Shown one piece after another: positions 18,755 to 28,874 of a DNA stretch of 64,000 nucleotides. Position 1 is the stretch's first letter; each line of letters starts with the position of its first letter. Below the pieces are notes generated by a model. It was not told where the DNA came from, made no database searches, and saw nothing but the letters and a program-made list of their open reading frames with translations. The stretch is from Bacillus sp. Y1 (lineage in GTDB: Bacteria; Bacillota; Bacilli; Bacillales; Cytobacillaceae), in contig NZ_CP030028.1 in the NCBI RefSeq assembly GCF_003586445.1, forward strand, positions 3,734,501-3,798,500, read 5' to 3'. Made by a program: the position numbers and the translations under genes.

Positions 18755-20833
18755 ATGGAACGATTCGAAATATTTCGTAATGCAATCATTCGGTTTTGGA
18801 GAAACACACATATTACCCAATTTTTATTATTACTTCTTCTAGTTTTTGTATTATTTGCGATTCTTTATTTTGCTTTCATCGCAAGCCAAGCAAATGTACA
18901 AACCTTAAAGGAAGGGTTAAAACAATCAACAGTTATTTACGACAAGGACGGAGACGTGGCTACAGAGATTAGCACTAATCGTAACAAAGGCGTGGAGATT
19001 TCAGATCTCCCTGATTATGTTGGCAACGCAGTTGTTGCTATAGAGGATCACCGTTTCTATAAGCATAATGGATTTGACCTGAAAGGTATTACTAGAGCAT
19101 TCTTTAAAAATTTACTGGCTGGTCGTATTACGGGAGGCGGTAGTACGTTAACCCAGCAATTAACCAAAAATGCACTACTCTCCCCTGAGAGAACGTATAA
19201 AAGAAAAATTGAAGAATTATTCCTAGCCCTTGAAATCGAAAAAAAATACGAAAAAGATGAAATCCTTCAGATGTATATGAATCAAGTATACTTTGGACAT
19301 GGGGCATGGGGGATTGATCAAGCAGCTGCCAAGTATTTTAATAAAAGTGCTAGTGAATTAACTATTAGCGAAGCCGCATTGCTTGCCGGACTTCTTCAGG
19401 CACCTTCTGCACGTAATCCATTTCAAAATTACGATACAGCTATTGAACGCAGAGATGTTGTACTCGCAGAAATGAAGGAAAATACATTTATCACAGAGCA
19501 GGAGTATAAAGAAGCGATAGGAGAAAAGATTGTTCTTGAAGAAGGTGGCGGCAGCTTTCTAGATCGAAAATATCCTTCCTATACGGATGCGGTTCTTGAC
19601 GAAGCGATATCAAAATATGGTTTAACACAAGAAGAAATCTTAACTAGAGGGTACAAAATTTATACGGAAATGGATCAAAACCTTCAATCCTCTCTTGAAA
19701 CCATCTATTCAAATAACAACAATTTTCCAAGAGGAAAGAACGATGCAATTGTTCAAAGTGGTTCTGTACTTCTAGATCCCTCGACTGGTGGTGTAAGAGC
19801 CCTAGTTGGAGGACGTGGAGAATCCGTTTTCCGTGGATTTAATCGGGCGACCCATTTAAAGGCACAGCCAGGATCGACATTAAAGCCATTAGCTGTTTAT
19901 ACCCCTGCACTAGAAGAAGGATACGCCTTATCCTCCGTGTTAGAAGATAAGCAGCAAGCATTTGGTGACTATCAACCCGAAAACTATAATAAAACATATG
20001 CAGGTGAAGTCCCTATGTATGTTGCGATACAGGAATCTCTGAATCTCCCAGCCGTTTGGCTTTTAGATCAAATTGGATTGAAAAAAGGAATAGAATCGTT
20101 AAATAAATTTGGCATTCCTCTCCAAGAAGAGGATGAACATTTGGCAATTGCACTCGGAGGAATGAACGAAGGTACCTCTCCACTCCGATTAGCGGCCGCT
20201 TATTCCGCCTTTGCCAATAAGGGAAAACGCGCTGATGATCATCTTATAACAAAAATAGAAGGTCCAACAGGGAATATTATCGCCGAACATAAAAAAAAGG
20301 TCGTACAAGTGACAACCAAAAAAGTCGCGAATGAAATGACCTCCATGCTTTTAAATGTTGTGGAATCAGGAACAGGTACCGCTGCACAGATTAATGGCTC
20401 ACCTATTGCTGGGAAAACAGGTTCCACCCAGCTAAGCTTTTCAGGCGTTGATGGAACAAAGGATCAATGGTTTGTCGGGTATACTCCTGACCTAGTGGGT
20501 GCCATCTGGATTGGTTATGATCAGACCGACCAAGACCATTATTTATCCGGTTCAAGTTCAGAAACAGTCGTTCCAATTTTTAAGAAGATTATGGAGGCGG
20601 CCATTCCATATACGGATCAAACCTCCTTTACCGTGAAGTCTGTTAATGCTAGAATGCAAGGCGAACAAGATGCGGAAGAAACTCAAGAAGCGATTAAGGA
20701 AAAAGCTGAAAAGATTGAGCAAGTAATTAAAGAAGAGAGCTCAAAATGGAGCCATGTGATAGATAAAATGAAAGAAGATTTAAAAACAGCCGGACAATTG
20801 TTAAAAGAAAGACTACATGAACTAAAGCAATAG
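18755..20833 (+). CDS. Class A penicillin-binding protein (PBP1A family)
   Basis: 692-residue bifunctional peptidoglycan synthase. Order: cytoplasmic tail, membrane helix (about 20-44), GT51 glycosyltransferase domain with EDHRFYKHNGFD (Glu97) and GGGSTLTQQL, then transpeptidase domain with the Ser-x-x-Lys motif STLK (near 373), SLN motif in IQESLNLPAV, and KTGST near 553. The C-terminal ~60 residues are a highly charged helix. Length is close to B. subtilis PbpG/PbpF, but I cannot assign which. ATG follows AAAGGATAGGTAATCA. It stands alone, divergent from ald. Confidence 0.93.
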   Translation: MERFEIFRNAIIRFWRNTHITQFLLLLLLVFVLFAILYFAFIASQANVQTLKEGLKQSTVIYDKDGDVATEISTNRNKGVEISDLPDYVGNAVVAIEDHRFYKHNGFDLKGITRAFFKNLLAGRITGGGSTLTQQLTKNALLSPERTYKRKIEELFLALEIEKKYEKDEILQMYMNQVYFGHGAWGIDQAAAKYFNKSASELTISEAALLAGLLQAPSARNPFQNYDTAIERRDVVLAEMKENTFITEQEYKEAIGEKIVLEEGGGSFLDRKYPSYTDAVLDEAISKYGLTQEEILTRGYKIYTEMDQNLQSSLETIYSNNNNFPRGKNDAIVQSGSVLLDPSTGGVRALVGGRGESVFRGFNRATHLKAQPGSTLKPLAVYTPALEEGYALSSVLEDKQQAFGDYQPENYNKTYAGEVPMYVAIQESLNLPAVWLLDQIGLKKGIESLNKFGIPLQEEDEHLAIALGGMNEGTSPLRLAAAYSAFANKGKRADDHLITKIEGPTGNIIAEHKKKVVQVTTKKVANEMTSMLLNVVESGTGTAAQINGSPIAGKTGSTQLSFSGVDGTKDQWFVGYTPDLVGAIWIGYDQTDQDHYLSGSSSETVVPIFKKIMEAAIPYTDQTSFTVKSVNARMQGEQDAEETQEAIKEKAEKIEQVIKEESSKWSHVIDKMKEDLKTAGQLLKERLHELKQ

Positions 20834-20841
20834 TTTTGATT

Positions 20842-20871
20842 AAAAAAGGAAGCCAAAGGGCTTCCTTTTTT
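20842..20871 (+). terminator. Rho-independent terminator of the PBP gene
   Basis: Perfect 13-bp stem including the A and T tracts (20842-20854 with 20859-20871, AAAG loop). Confidence 0.85.
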
Positions 20872-20876
20872 CATTA

Positions 20877-21047
20877 CTACTCCGACTCATTCCCAATCAT
20901 GCTATCATATTTTTCATTGTCAAACTGACCGTTAGGCTGATCAATGACACCACTATTATAGGCATCCATAATTTGTGCACTAACGCTGCTCTCGCCTTGC
21001 TGGTCGTAAATATAATGCGATTGCCCTTTAATCTCTTCCTTTTTCAT
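20877..21047 (-). CDS. Short hypothetical protein (56 aa)
   Basis: An open frame of 56 codons from ATG (21045-21047) to TAG (20877-20879). A ribosome site AAAGGAG lies about 10 nt upstream. The product is hydrophilic and acidic, beginning MKKEEIKGQSHYIYDQQGE and ending SMIGNESE; no membrane span. It resembles the many small, soluble Bacillus proteins of unknown role, and I cannot name a family with certainty. It fills the gap between the PBP gene and the usp gene, and ends next to the PBP terminator. Confidence 0.6.
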   Translation of the reverse strand: MKKEEIKGQSHYIYDQQGESSVSAQIMDAYNSGVIDQPNGQFDNEKYDSMIGNESE

Positions 21048-21159
21048 TGATTATGAGCTCCTTTAAAGTGTATTTTCCCGCCTATATTATTTTTCGAAAA
21101 TTTGCTACAGATATACATGAATTGGGTATTGTATAATAAAAGTAAAGGAGGAGATGAAC

Positions 21160-21606
21160 ATGAGTCTTACGTATAAGAAGATATTAGTTGCTGTGGACGG
21201 TTCTAAAGAAGCAGAATGGGCTTTTAAAAAATCAATCGAAGTGGCCAAACGGAACAATGCAACTATTTTATTAGCTCACATCATCGACACTCGAACTTTT
21301 GCAACCGTTGAAGCATATGACCGTACGATTGCGGAACGAGCAGACAAGTTTGCTACGGAGCTTATGGAAAGCTACAAAGAGCAGGCATTGAATGCAGGCG
21401 TTCAACATGTAACCTACGAGATCGATTATGGTTCTCCAAAGGTGAAAATTCCTAAAGACTTAGCTAAAAAGCATGAAGTGGATTTAATTATCTGTGGAGC
21501 AACAGGATTGAATGCGGTAGAACGATTTTTAATCGGAAGCGTTTCCGAACATATTACCCGTTATGCACGCTGTGATGTTTTGGTTGTACGTACAGAAAAA
21601 GAATAA
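21160..21606 (+). CDS. Universal stress protein (UspA family)
   Basis: 148-residue single Usp domain. Begins with the beta-strand KKILVAVDGSKEAEWAF and carries the ATP-binding C-terminal motif GATGLNAVERFLIGSVSEHI (G-2x-G-9x-G-S/T). The ATG at 21160 was chosen over one two codons earlier, since AAAGGAGGAG is correctly spaced only for it. It probably binds ATP and acts under stress; the target is unknown. Convergent with argH. Confidence 0.92.
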   Translation: MSLTYKKILVAVDGSKEAEWAFKKSIEVAKRNNATILLAHIIDTRTFATVEAYDRTIAERADKFATELMESYKEQALNAGVQHVTYEIDYGSPKVKIPKDLAKKHEVDLIICGATGLNAVERFLIGSVSEHITRYARCDVLVVRTEKE

Positions 21607-21613
21607 ATAACGC

Positions 21614-21649
21614 AGAAAAGCACGCTATTAGTCATTAGCGTGCTTTTCT
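21614..21649. terminator. Bidirectional terminator between usp gene and argH
   Basis: Perfect 14-bp stem (21614-21627 with 21636-21649). The last codons of argH lie inside its loop and right arm. Confidence 0.8.
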
Positions 21650-23022
21650 TGCTTTATCTTTGATTTTGCTTTAACGATGGCCTCTTCGACCTGAGCAAAC
21701 CCTGTTCCACCTGCTGAGTTTCTTCGTTTTACTGCAGTGACTGGGTTTAACACCTCATATATATCATTCTCGAATAATGGATTTGCTTCCTTATATTGTT
21801 CGAGTGGTAAGTCAGCCAAATAACATTGACTTTGAACGCATGTAAGCACTAGCTTTCCTACGATTTCATGAGCTTCACGGAACGGAATTCCTTTCCCTGA
21901 TAAATAATCAGCAAGCTCTGTCGCATTAGAGAAGTCCTGCTTTGTAGCAACTTCCATTTCGTCCGCATTCACTTTCATGGTTTCAACCATTCCAGCAAAA
22001 ATCTTCAATGAGCCAGAAATTGTCTTTACCGTATCGAACATGCCTTCTTTATCTTCCTGCATATCCTTGTTGTAAGCAAGCGGCAGACCCTTTAAAACCG
22101 TTAACAAACCAAAAAGATTGCCATATACTCTTCCTGTCTTCCCACGGATTAACTCAGCCATATCAGGATTTTTCTTTTGCGGCATAATGCTAGATCCAGT
22201 CGTAAAGCTATCATCAAGCTCAATAAAGCGAAACTCTTGACTTGACCATAAAATAAACTCCTCAGCAAGTCTTGATAAATGCATCATCAAGATTGAGCTT
22301 CCAGACATAAATTCCAATATAAAATCTCGATCACTCACAGCATCTAAACTATTCTCATAAATACTAGAAAACTCTAGTAAGCTAGCTGTAAGTTCACGGT
22401 CAATAGGAAATGTAGTTCCGGCTAAAGCACCTGCACCTAGTGGAGATTTATTAATTCTCTTAAGACTTTCTTGGAATCTCTCTTTGTCACGCTCAAGCAT
22501 CCAAAAATAGGCAAGCAAATGATGAGCAAATGAGATAGGCTGCGCTCTTTGTAAGTGTGTATAGCCTGGCATGACCGTTTCCACATGTTTTTCAGCCTGT
22601 ACTAACAGACTTTGTTGCAGTCCTTCAATCAGTTCAACAACATGCAAAGTTTCTCTTCGTAAGTACAAATGCATATCTGTTGCCACTTGGTCATTTCTAC
22701 TTCTTCCTGTGTGGAGCTTTCCACCAACAGGACCAATTAATTGGATAAGCTGACTCTCAAGATTCAAGTGAATATCCTCTAATTCTACGGAGAATTCAAG
22801 CTCATCATTGATTGCCTTTTCTTGTAAAACCTTTAGCCCATCTGTAATTTGAGCTGCTTCCTCGTGCGATATAATACCGCACGAAGAGAGCATACTTACA
22901 TGTGCTAAACTACCTTGAATATCTTCTAGGACTAGCTCTTTATCAAAGGAAATAGAGGCTCCAAATTCGTCTACCCATTCCTCTGCTGTTTTAGTAAAGC
23001 GTCCTCCCCAAAGCTTTTTCAC
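21628..23022 (-). CDS. argH: Argininosuccinate lyase
   Basis: Last step of arginine synthesis: argininosuccinate to arginine plus fumarate. 464 residues, typical. Starts [11 protein letters not shown] and carries the superfamily signature [12 protein letters not shown]. The start is GTG (23020-23022) overlapping the argG stop by 4 bp, so translation is coupled. A hairpin terminator shared with the usp gene ends the operon. Confidence 0.97.
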   Translation of the reverse strand: MKKLWGGRFTKTAEEWVDEFGASISFDKELVLEDIQGSLAHVSMLSSCGIISHEEAAQITDGLKVLQEKAINDELEFSVELEDIHLNLESQLIQLIGPVGGKLHTGRSRNDQVATDMHLYLRRETLHVVELIEGLQQSLLVQAEKHVETVMPGYTHLQRAQPISFAHHLLAYFWMLERDKERFQESLKRINKSPLGAGALAGTTFPIDRELTASLLEFSSIYENSLDAVSDRDFILEFMSGSSILMMHLSRLAEEFILWSSQEFRFIELDDSFTTGSSIMPQKKNPDMAELIRGKTGRVYGNLFGLLTVLKGLPLAYNKDMQEDKEGMFDTVKTISGSLKIFAGMVETMKVNADEMEVATKQDFSNATELADYLSGKGIPFREAHEIVGKLVLTCVQSQCYLADLPLEQYKEANPLFENDIYEVLNPVTAVKRRNSAGGTGFAQVEEAIVKAKSKIKQEKHAND

Positions 23023-24224
23023 ACAGTCACCTTCTTTTGTTGCACTTGAGATTGCACCTTAGTTGGCAGACCCCATAGCTGAATAAAACCAACCGCAGAT
23101 TGATGATCAAACTGATCTTCTGCTGTATACGTTGCTAATTTTTCATCATACAAGGAGTACTCTGACTTTCTTCCTTCAACAATCGCATGACCTTTAAATA
23201 GCTTCACACGAACGGTACCTGTTACATACTTTTGCGTTTCCTTAAGGAATGCTTTTAAAGCCGTTGTTAGTGGAGAGAACCAAAGTCCATCATAAATCAC
23301 TTCAGCAATCTTTTTGCTAATAATAGGCTTAAAATGAGCTACTTCCTTCACAAGTGTTAAGTCTTCAAGCTCTTTGTGCGCTTTTAATAATGTCATTGCT
23401 CCTGGGCACTCATACACTTCACGTGATTTAATACCCACAAGTCTGTTTTCCACATGGTCGATACGACCAACACCATGCTTACCAGCCAATCCATTTAACT
23501 CTAATATAAGTTCAGAAAGTGGGTAGCTTTTTCCGTTTAGGCTAACAGGAACTCCACTAACAAACTCAATTTCAACGACATCCGCTTGATCTGGTGTTTG
23601 CTCAAGTGGCAATGTAATATCGTATGCACCTTCAGGTGGTGCTGCCCAAGGATCTTCTAATACTCCACATTCAGCTGCTCTACCCCAAAGATTTTGGTCA
23701 ATTGAATATGGGCTATCTAAGTTAATAGGAATTGGAATTCCGTTGTTCTTTGCATACTCAATTTCTTCTTCACGAGACCAGCTCCACTCACGTACTGGAG
23801 CAAGAACCTTTAAATCAGGGTTTAACGCAGAAATCGATACTTCAAAACGAACTTGGTCGTTTCCTTTTCCTGTACAACCATGCGCTACCGCAACTGCTCC
23901 TTCTTGCTCAGCAACTTCTACTAATTTTTTCGCAATTAGTGGACGAGATAGTGCTGATACAAGAGGATACTTATCTTCGTACATCGCTTGTGCTTGCAGT
24001 GCAATTAATGCATATTCATGCGCGAATTCTTCTTTTGCATCAATCACGTACGAGGATACCGCACCCACCTGCAATGCTTTCTCTTTAATAAAATCTAAAT
24101 CTTTACCTTCTCCTACATCCAAACAACACGCAACTACTGCGTACCCTTGATCTTGAAGCCACTTTACTGCTACTGATGTATCTAATCCTCCTGAATAAGC
24201 AAGAACAACTTTTTGAACTGACAT
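23019..24224 (-). CDS. argG: Argininosuccinate synthase
   Basis: Condenses citrulline and aspartate using ATP. 401 residues. The PP-loop [10 protein letters not shown] is at the N-terminus; [10 protein letters not shown] and other citrulline/aspartate-binding segments are intact. ATG follows GGAGGATTACC. First gene of argGH; an ARG-box-like sequence lies about 20-35 bp upstream of the start, consistent with repression by AhrC/ArgR. Confidence 0.97.
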   Translation of the reverse strand: MSVQKVVLAYSGGLDTSVAVKWLQDQGYAVVACCLDVGEGKDLDFIKEKALQVGAVSSYVIDAKEEFAHEYALIALQAQAMYEDKYPLVSALSRPLIAKKLVEVAEQEGAVAVAHGCTGKGNDQVRFEVSISALNPDLKVLAPVREWSWSREEEIEYAKNNGIPIPINLDSPYSIDQNLWGRAAECGVLEDPWAAPPEGAYDITLPLEQTPDQADVVEIEFVSGVPVSLNGKSYPLSELILELNGLAGKHGVGRIDHVENRLVGIKSREVYECPGAMTLLKAHKELEDLTLVKEVAHFKPIISKKIAEVIYDGLWFSPLTTALKAFLKETQKYVTGTVRVKLFKGHAIVEGRKSEYSLYDEKLATYTAEDQFDHQSAVGFIQLWGLPTKVQSQVQQKKVTV

Positions 24225-24240
24225 GGTAATCCTCCTAATA

Positions 24241-24258
24241 TCGAATAAATATTCAAAT
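24241..24258 (-). promoter_or_regulatory. Candidate ARG box before argGH
   Basis: TCGAATAAATATTCAAAT contains the palindrome GAATAAATATTC, resembling the Bacillus ARG box (CATGAATAAAAATTCAAG). A second, weaker A/T-rich match (around 24339-24355) lies about 100 bp farther upstream, as expected for paired operator sites. Confidence 0.45.
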
Positions 24259-24435
24259 GATTTATATTTTTATACTTTAATAATATGTATACAAATGTAA
24301 CAAGTTTTCTTCTTATTTTCAATACTTATTCTTAAAAATGTATAAAAATTTATTAAAATATTTATAGAGCTTCCTTCTGGAAGGCATGAATGGACTGTAG
24401 TAGAATGATTATTAGATGAAATGGAGGAGCTTTCA

Positions 24436-24750
24436 ATGGAAAAACACTTTGAATTAAATGAGAGATTAGGAATCAAGCTCCCTACTTTGCATAAAAACTG
24501 GGAGGATTATACCTTTCATACACAGCAAAGCATTCTGTTGGAGTGGGAGAAAATAAGGGGACATATTCCTGATCGAATAGCAGAACTAGAAGAACATATT
24601 AATAAGAAGCAAGCCTCTTTATCAGATGAAAGTGATTTTCAGAAATCATGCCAATTAAATACCGAAATCGCTGAACTCGCTTCCATAATTAATGATTTAT
24701 GGCTATGGTATCGAACAAACCAGGATATCGGTGGGAAAGCTCACCATTAA
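24436..24750 (+). CDS. Hypothetical coiled-coil protein (104 aa)
   Basis: 104 residues from the ATG at 24436, which follows GGAGGAGCTTTCA. No membrane span. Mostly helical and charged, with a likely coiled coil across the IAELEEHINKKQASLSDESD region, and aromatic residues (NDLWLWYRTNQDIG) near the end. I do not recognise the family. It diverges from argG and ends at a strong terminator. The good ribosome site and terminator support a real gene. Confidence 0.65.
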   Translation: MEKHFELNERLGIKLPTLHKNWEDYTFHTQQSILLEWEKIRGHIPDRIAELEEHINKKQASLSDESDFQKSCQLNTEIAELASIINDLWLWYRTNQDIGGKAHH

Positions 24751-24780
24751 AAAGAACCTTCAGACTCCTGAAGGCTCTTT
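24751..24780 (+). terminator. Terminator after the 104-aa gene
   Basis: 13-bp stem with one mismatch (24751-24763 with 24768-24780), followed by TATTCTTTATT; between convergent genes. Confidence 0.7.
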
Positions 24781-25916
24781 TATTCTTTATTATTTATTAT
24801 ATATTCTAGCGTGTTTGAATGATCGTTTCTCAATGCATCAATAATTTCCTCATCAGGCTGGACTAGAGGCACCTTTTCTTTTCCTGATTTTTTATAAATC
24901 GATCTCACCTCAGATCGAGAGTCTACTACCTTCCACACATCATTTACCTTCCTGATTGACAAATCAATAATCCCTAAATGATTCCCCCAATATCCAGCTT
25001 GAACTAATGGAGTATTATGGATGGTGCCTTTTTCAATATTGATAAATTGTTGCTGTAAAAAATAATCATCGTTAGGAAATAGAGAGTGGCTATGACCATA
25101 TAGAATGGCATCAATTCCTTCCACTTCTGATAATGCCATTACACTATTCTCACTTTTGTTTACTACACCCTCATCAGCAGCCAGACCAGCATGGGCTAGA
25201 ACAATAATGATATCAGCACCTTTTCCCTTCATAATCGGTATGAAATGCTTAGCTGATGACACCATGCTTTTTATTTTTATTTTCCCCTTAAAATGCTCCT
25301 CATCCCACTTTGCTGCAATAGGAGTAATTAACCCAAGTACACCGACCTTGATATTTTGCTCAACCCCCATTGTATCTGTAAACCTTTTATCTAATATGAG
25401 GTACGGATTAAAATAGTTGATATCATCAAATGAGTGTAAATTATGGTCTTCCACATAAATATTAGCATTCACATATGGAAAATCAGCTCCCCGTAAGCTC
25501 GTTTGCAAGAAGTTTAATCCGAAATTAAACTCATGATTTCCAAGTGTTGCCCCGTCATATCGGAGACGATTTAATGCCTTAAATGCTGGATGGATAAAGC
25601 TTTGGTCAAATTGATACGTTTTAGAAGCAAGCTCACCTAATGCACTTCCTTGAATTAAATCACCATTATCAAATAGAAGTACATTTTTTGCTTCCTTTCT
25701 TGCTTCTTTAATCAAACTTGCCGTCCTCGCAAATCCGAATTCCACTGTTTCTTGATTGTTTCGATAATCATAATCCATCATATAACTATGTAGATCTGTC
25801 GTCTCCAGAATACGTAGATCGATTGACGGAGGAACTGGCTCTTCTATTGCGATCACTTGCTCAGCAGGTGATGCAATAAGAAAGGCAATAATAACGAAAA
25901 AGAATAAATTTCTCAT
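24780..25916 (-). CDS. CpdB/YfkN-like metallophosphoesterase, single-domain form
   Basis: 378 residues with a signal-like N-terminus (hydrophobic residues about 4-23). The calcineurin-like metal site is complete: LRILETTDLHSYM, LFDNGDLIQGSALG, TLGNHEFNFG, IVLAHAGL and YGHSHSLFP. These match the N-terminal catalytic domain of secreted 2',3'-cyclic-nucleotide 2'-phosphodiesterases. The usual C-terminal 5'-nucleotidase domain is absent: the protein stops after DALRNDHSNTLEYIINNKE, where that domain's linker would begin, and a terminator follows at once. It may be a natural truncation or a stand-alone phosphoesterase outside the membrane. Confidence 0.8.
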   Translation of the reverse strand: MRNLFFFVIIAFLIASPAEQVIAIEEPVPPSIDLRILETTDLHSYMMDYDYRNNQETVEFGFARTASLIKEARKEAKNVLLFDNGDLIQGSALGELASKTYQFDQSFIHPAFKALNRLRYDGATLGNHEFNFGLNFLQTSLRGADFPYVNANIYVEDHNLHSFDDINYFNPYLILDKRFTDTMGVEQNIKVGVLGLITPIAAKWDEEHFKGKIKIKSMVSSAKHFIPIMKGKGADIIIVLAHAGLAADEGVVNKSENSVMALSEVEGIDAILYGHSHSLFPNDDYFLQQQFINIEKGTIHNTPLVQAGYWGNHLGIIDLSIRKVNDVWKVVDSRSEVRSIYKKSGKEKVPLVQPDEEIIDALRNDHSNTLEYIINNKE

Positions 25917-25984
25917 CTACCCACCTTCTACTGTAAGAAGTGATTGATTTATTACTCTTCCCAAACTACCCTTCATTTAACCAA

Positions 25985-26013
25985 AAAAAGTGAGAACTAA
26001 CGTCTCACTTTTT
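25985..26013 (-). terminator. Rho-independent terminator of moaB
   Basis: Perfect 11-bp stem (25985-25995 with 26003-26013) immediately after the moaB stop. Confidence 0.8.
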
Positions 26014-26525
26014 CACAAATCTTTTTTTAGTTCTCTCACTATATGGCCGAGCTCTGGCAAGATTAATTTATTCATCGCAAGCCCTACTGCCCCTGTTGAA
26101 CCTGGAGTAGAAAAGATCGCTTTATTTTGAATAACACCAGCAATCGCTCGAGATAAAATAGCAGCAGAGCCGATGTCCTCTGTATAGCTAAGCATTCGAA
26201 ACAATTCCCCAAACCCACTTATTTCTTTTTCAAAAAGCGCTTGAACCGTTTCAATCGTTACATCACGTTTCGCAATACCAGTACCGCCATTTGTTAATAT
26301 GATTTCGACCCTGTCATCGATACAGCCCCGAAGAACTTCCCTTGTAATTTCCTCTCGTGAATCTTTAACAATCACGTAATCTCCAATCACATGACCATTT
26401 TCCTTCAATAAGGATATCATGAGCTGACCACTTTTATCGGTTTCCACTGTTCTTGTATCACTCACGGTAATTACTTTACATGTTACAGAGCGTGGTGCAG
26501 TTTGCTTGTGCTCATCTTTACTCAT
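26013..26525 (-). CDS. moaB: Molybdenum cofactor biosynthesis protein MoaB
   Basis: MogA/MoaB family protein that adenylylates molybdopterin. 170 residues, close to B. subtilis MoaB (169). Motifs: VITVSDTRT, NGGTGIAKRDVT and FSTPGSTGAV. ATG (26523-26525) follows GGAGAATACATACG, a ribosome site inside the end of the upstream EcsC gene; the two genes overlap by 8 bp and probably form one transcript. No other Moco genes are in the window. Confidence 0.93.
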   Translation of the reverse strand: MSKDEHKQTAPRSVTCKVITVSDTRTVETDKSGQLMISLLKENGHVIGDYVIVKDSREEITREVLRGCIDDRVEIILTNGGTGIAKRDVTIETVQALFEKEISGFGELFRMLSYTEDIGSAAILSRAIAGVIQNKAIFSTPGSTGAVGLAMNKLILPELGHIVRELKKDL

Positions 26526-27360
26526 CGTATGTATTCTCCTTTTCTCCTAGATAACGCAATTGATAATAGGAGTGAGCAAAATCCGTAACTTTCCGTGTTA
26601 ATTGATAATTGCTCCCTGCCCCAATGGCCATGGATAGGAGAGGAATTCCTTGAAGGGTCTTATTTTTAAAGAAAAGAATCGCAATCGATTTAAAGATCTG
26701 CTTCAGAGGTTGTTCCATCCATGTAATATCTGTAAGTTCTTCTTTTCCCTCATAAAAGTATTCTCTATGTTTCCCGATATCCTGCTTTAATTCCTCCCAG
26801 CTATACACCTGCATTCGGACAGGAAGGGTTGCAGCATGAAATACTTTCAATGAATTCATCATTTCAAATGGAGTATTAACTTCGTAACCATAGGTCATAG
26901 CAATTAGTTGAATCACTCTAAGATTTATGACTGTAACTGCAGGAAGATCCACACCCAATAAAAGAGCCCCACCAGTTCCAGACATTCCTCCTTGAGCAAA
27001 GGAATAAAGTCTATGTCTCGAAATTTGTTGTTCAGCAATGTACTGGAGTTGATCAATGCTTAAATGTTTCAAATCCTCAATTTGTGTAATACTTTGGTCG
27101 AATACCCTTCCAGCTGATAGGATTCGCTCTTTTGCATCGAACTGAAGTTGGCTTCCTTGAATTAATGCATGTAAATGGAATAACCAACTATCTAAGGCTA
27201 TGTAAAACTGCTTCTGTGTTTCTTCTGGTAATAGGGAAAAAACTCGCTCTACGTATTTATCATACGTTACTTCAAGATCATTAGGAGAATAGCTGTAAAG
27301 ACTCTCTTCCCATTCTTTAATCGAGGCCATCACTTGTTTTTCACGACTTGTTAAAGCCAT
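26518..27360 (-). CDS. EcsC family protein
   Basis: 280 residues. The EcsC-family core is visible: a glycine-rich hydrophobic segment (about 125-145, QGGMSGTGGALLLGVDLPAV) and NLRVIQLIAMTYGYEV, plus a second hydrophobic stretch near IPLLSMAIGAGSNYQLT. EcsC of the B. subtilis ecsABC operon has no assigned biochemical function. This is a paralogue-like gene outside any ecsAB context, cotranscribed with moaB. Probably membrane associated. Confidence 0.82.
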   Translation of the reverse strand: MALTSREKQVMASIKEWEESLYSYSPNDLEVTYDKYVERVFSLLPEETQKQFYIALDSWLFHLHALIQGSQLQFDAKERILSAGRVFDQSITQIEDLKHLSIDQLQYIAEQQISRHRLYSFAQGGMSGTGGALLLGVDLPAVTVINLRVIQLIAMTYGYEVNTPFEMMNSLKVFHAATLPVRMQVYSWEELKQDIGKHREYFYEGKEELTDITWMEQPLKQIFKSIAILFFKNKTLQGIPLLSMAIGAGSNYQLTRKVTDFAHSYYQLRYLGEKENTYDE

Positions 27361-27423
27361 TGCCTTCCCTCCTTCTTAACTAGCTTAAGTATAGCATACT
27401 CATTGTTTTTGGAGAAAAAAGCA

Positions 27424-27454
27424 ACAGGCAAATGCCTAATCAGCATTTGCCTGT
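27424..27454 (-). terminator. Rho-independent terminator of ackA
   Basis: Perfect 12-bp stem (27424-27435 with 27443-27454) followed on the minus strand by TGCTTTTTT. Confidence 0.85.
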
Positions 27455-27465
27455 GTATAAAAATA

Positions 27466-28653
27466 TTATTGAGCTAATTTTACAACATCACGTGCAATCA
27501 TAACTTCTTCATTCGTAGGAATGACGATTACTTTTACTGGAGAATGCGGATAGTTAATAAACGCTTCTTCTCCACGTGTCTTGTTTAGAGCTGGATCCCA
27601 ATATACACCCATAAACTCTAAGCCCTGAAGTACACGTGCACGAATTGCCTGGCTGTTCTCACCAATACCTGCTGTAAAGATGATTGCATCAACACCATAC
27701 ATGCGAGATGCATAAGAACCAATATACTTGTGGATTCGGTTACCGAATACTTCTAACGCTAATTCCGCACGTTCATTCCCTTTCTCAGCTTCCAACTCGA
27801 TATCACGAAGGTCACTTGAGAATCCGGATACTCCTAACATTCCACTCTTTTTATTAAGGATATCTAATACTTCATCAGCGTTGTTTCCTGTTTTTTCCAT
27901 AATGAAAGGGATTAACGCCGGGTCAATATTTCCTGAACGAGTTCCCATTGTTACACCAGCAAGTGGAGTGAAGCCCATAGATGTATCAATAGACTTACCA
28001 CCTTCAATCGCTGCAATACTTGCACCGTTACCTAAGTGACAAGAGATTAAGCGAAGCTGTTCAAGTGGACGACCTAATAGTTCTGCTGCACGCTCTGACA
28101 CATACTTATGTGACGTACCGTGGAAACCATATTTACGAATGCCATATTCTTTATAGTACTCGTAAGGCAAGCTGTATAAGAAAGAGCTTTCTGGCATTGT
28201 TTGATGGAAGGCTGTATCAAATACAGCAACCGCCGGCACATTTGGAAGTACCTGTTGGAAAGCACGAATTCCAGTAATATTAGCTGGATTATGAAGAGGT
28301 GCTAGCTCTGACAAATCTTCAATCTTACTTAACACTTCATCTGTAATTAAAACAGAGTCATTGAATTCTTCCCCACCATGAACGACACGGTGACCAATAC
28401 CATTTATCTCATCAAGTGACTTAATAATTCCAGATTCAGTTAGCTTATTTAAAAGCATTTTAACTGCAACAGAATGATCAGGAATATCTGTAACCTCTTC
28501 AACCTTTTCACCATTTACAGAAATCGTGAAAATAGAATCCTTAAGACCAATACGCTCAATTAACCCTTTTGTGATAACATCTTCATTCGGCATTTCGAAT
28601 AATTGAAATTTCAGTGATGAACTTCCTGCGTTAATCGCAATTACCTTTGACAT
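27466..28653 (-). CDS. ackA: Acetate kinase
   Basis: Converts acetyl phosphate plus ADP to acetate plus ATP in overflow metabolism. 395 residues, identical to the B. subtilis length. Sugar-kinase/actin-fold motifs: [13 protein letters not shown] at the N-terminus, [22 protein letters not shown], and [15 protein letters not shown] follows AAAGGAGCGGTACTTATAAT. It is downstream of ytxK, as in B. subtilis, but here a terminator and ~220 bp separate them, so it should have its own promoter. I did not find a clear cre site in that gap. Confidence 0.97.
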   Translation of the reverse strand: MSKVIAINAGSSSLKFQLFEMPNEDVITKGLIERIGLKDSIFTISVNGEKVEEVTDIPDHSVAVKMLLNKLTESGIIKSLDEINGIGHRVVHGGEEFNDSVLITDEVLSKIEDLSELAPLHNPANITGIRAFQQVLPNVPAVAVFDTAFHQTMPESSFLYSLPYEYYKEYGIRKYGFHGTSHKYVSERAAELLGRPLEQLRLISCHLGNGASIAAIEGGKSIDTSMGFTPLAGVTMGTRSGNIDPALIPFIMEKTGNNADEVLDILNKKSGMLGVSGFSSDLRDIELEAEKGNERAELALEVFGNRIHKYIGSYASRMYGVDAIIFTAGIGENSQAIRARVLQGLEFMGVYWDPALNKTRGEEAFINYPHSPVKVIVIPTNEEVMIARDVVKLAQ

Positions 28654-28839
28654 ATTATAAGTACCGCTCCTTTTTTAAAGAAACTCTCAATACGCTAATA
28701 CAAATATATTTTGCACTAAGACGCTCGTTTCTATCTCTCCATTCCCCATTTAATCACTGCCTCACATACATTTCAAGAACAAGCTAATTTTGGTATCGGT
28801 TACAGAATAAAGTAATTATATTCTGAAAATAAGGCAAAA

Positions 28840-28869
28840 AACCGATAGCCTTTTTATTAGCTATCGGTT
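28840..28869 (-). terminator. Rho-independent terminator of ytxK
   Basis: Perfect 10-bp stem (28840-28849 with 28860-28869) and a T run on the minus strand. The rest of the gap up to the ackA start (28654-28839) shows no further gene. Confidence 0.85.
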
Positions 28870-28874
28870 CCCTA

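Noticed and set aside
23732..24150. Plus-strand open frames of 118 and 135 codons inside argG
   Set aside because: They lie antisense to a clearly conserved essential enzyme, have no ribosome site and no recognisable protein pattern.
28654..28839. Expected CcpA site before ackA
   Set aside because: I looked for a cre match as in B. subtilis and found none convincing in this gap.
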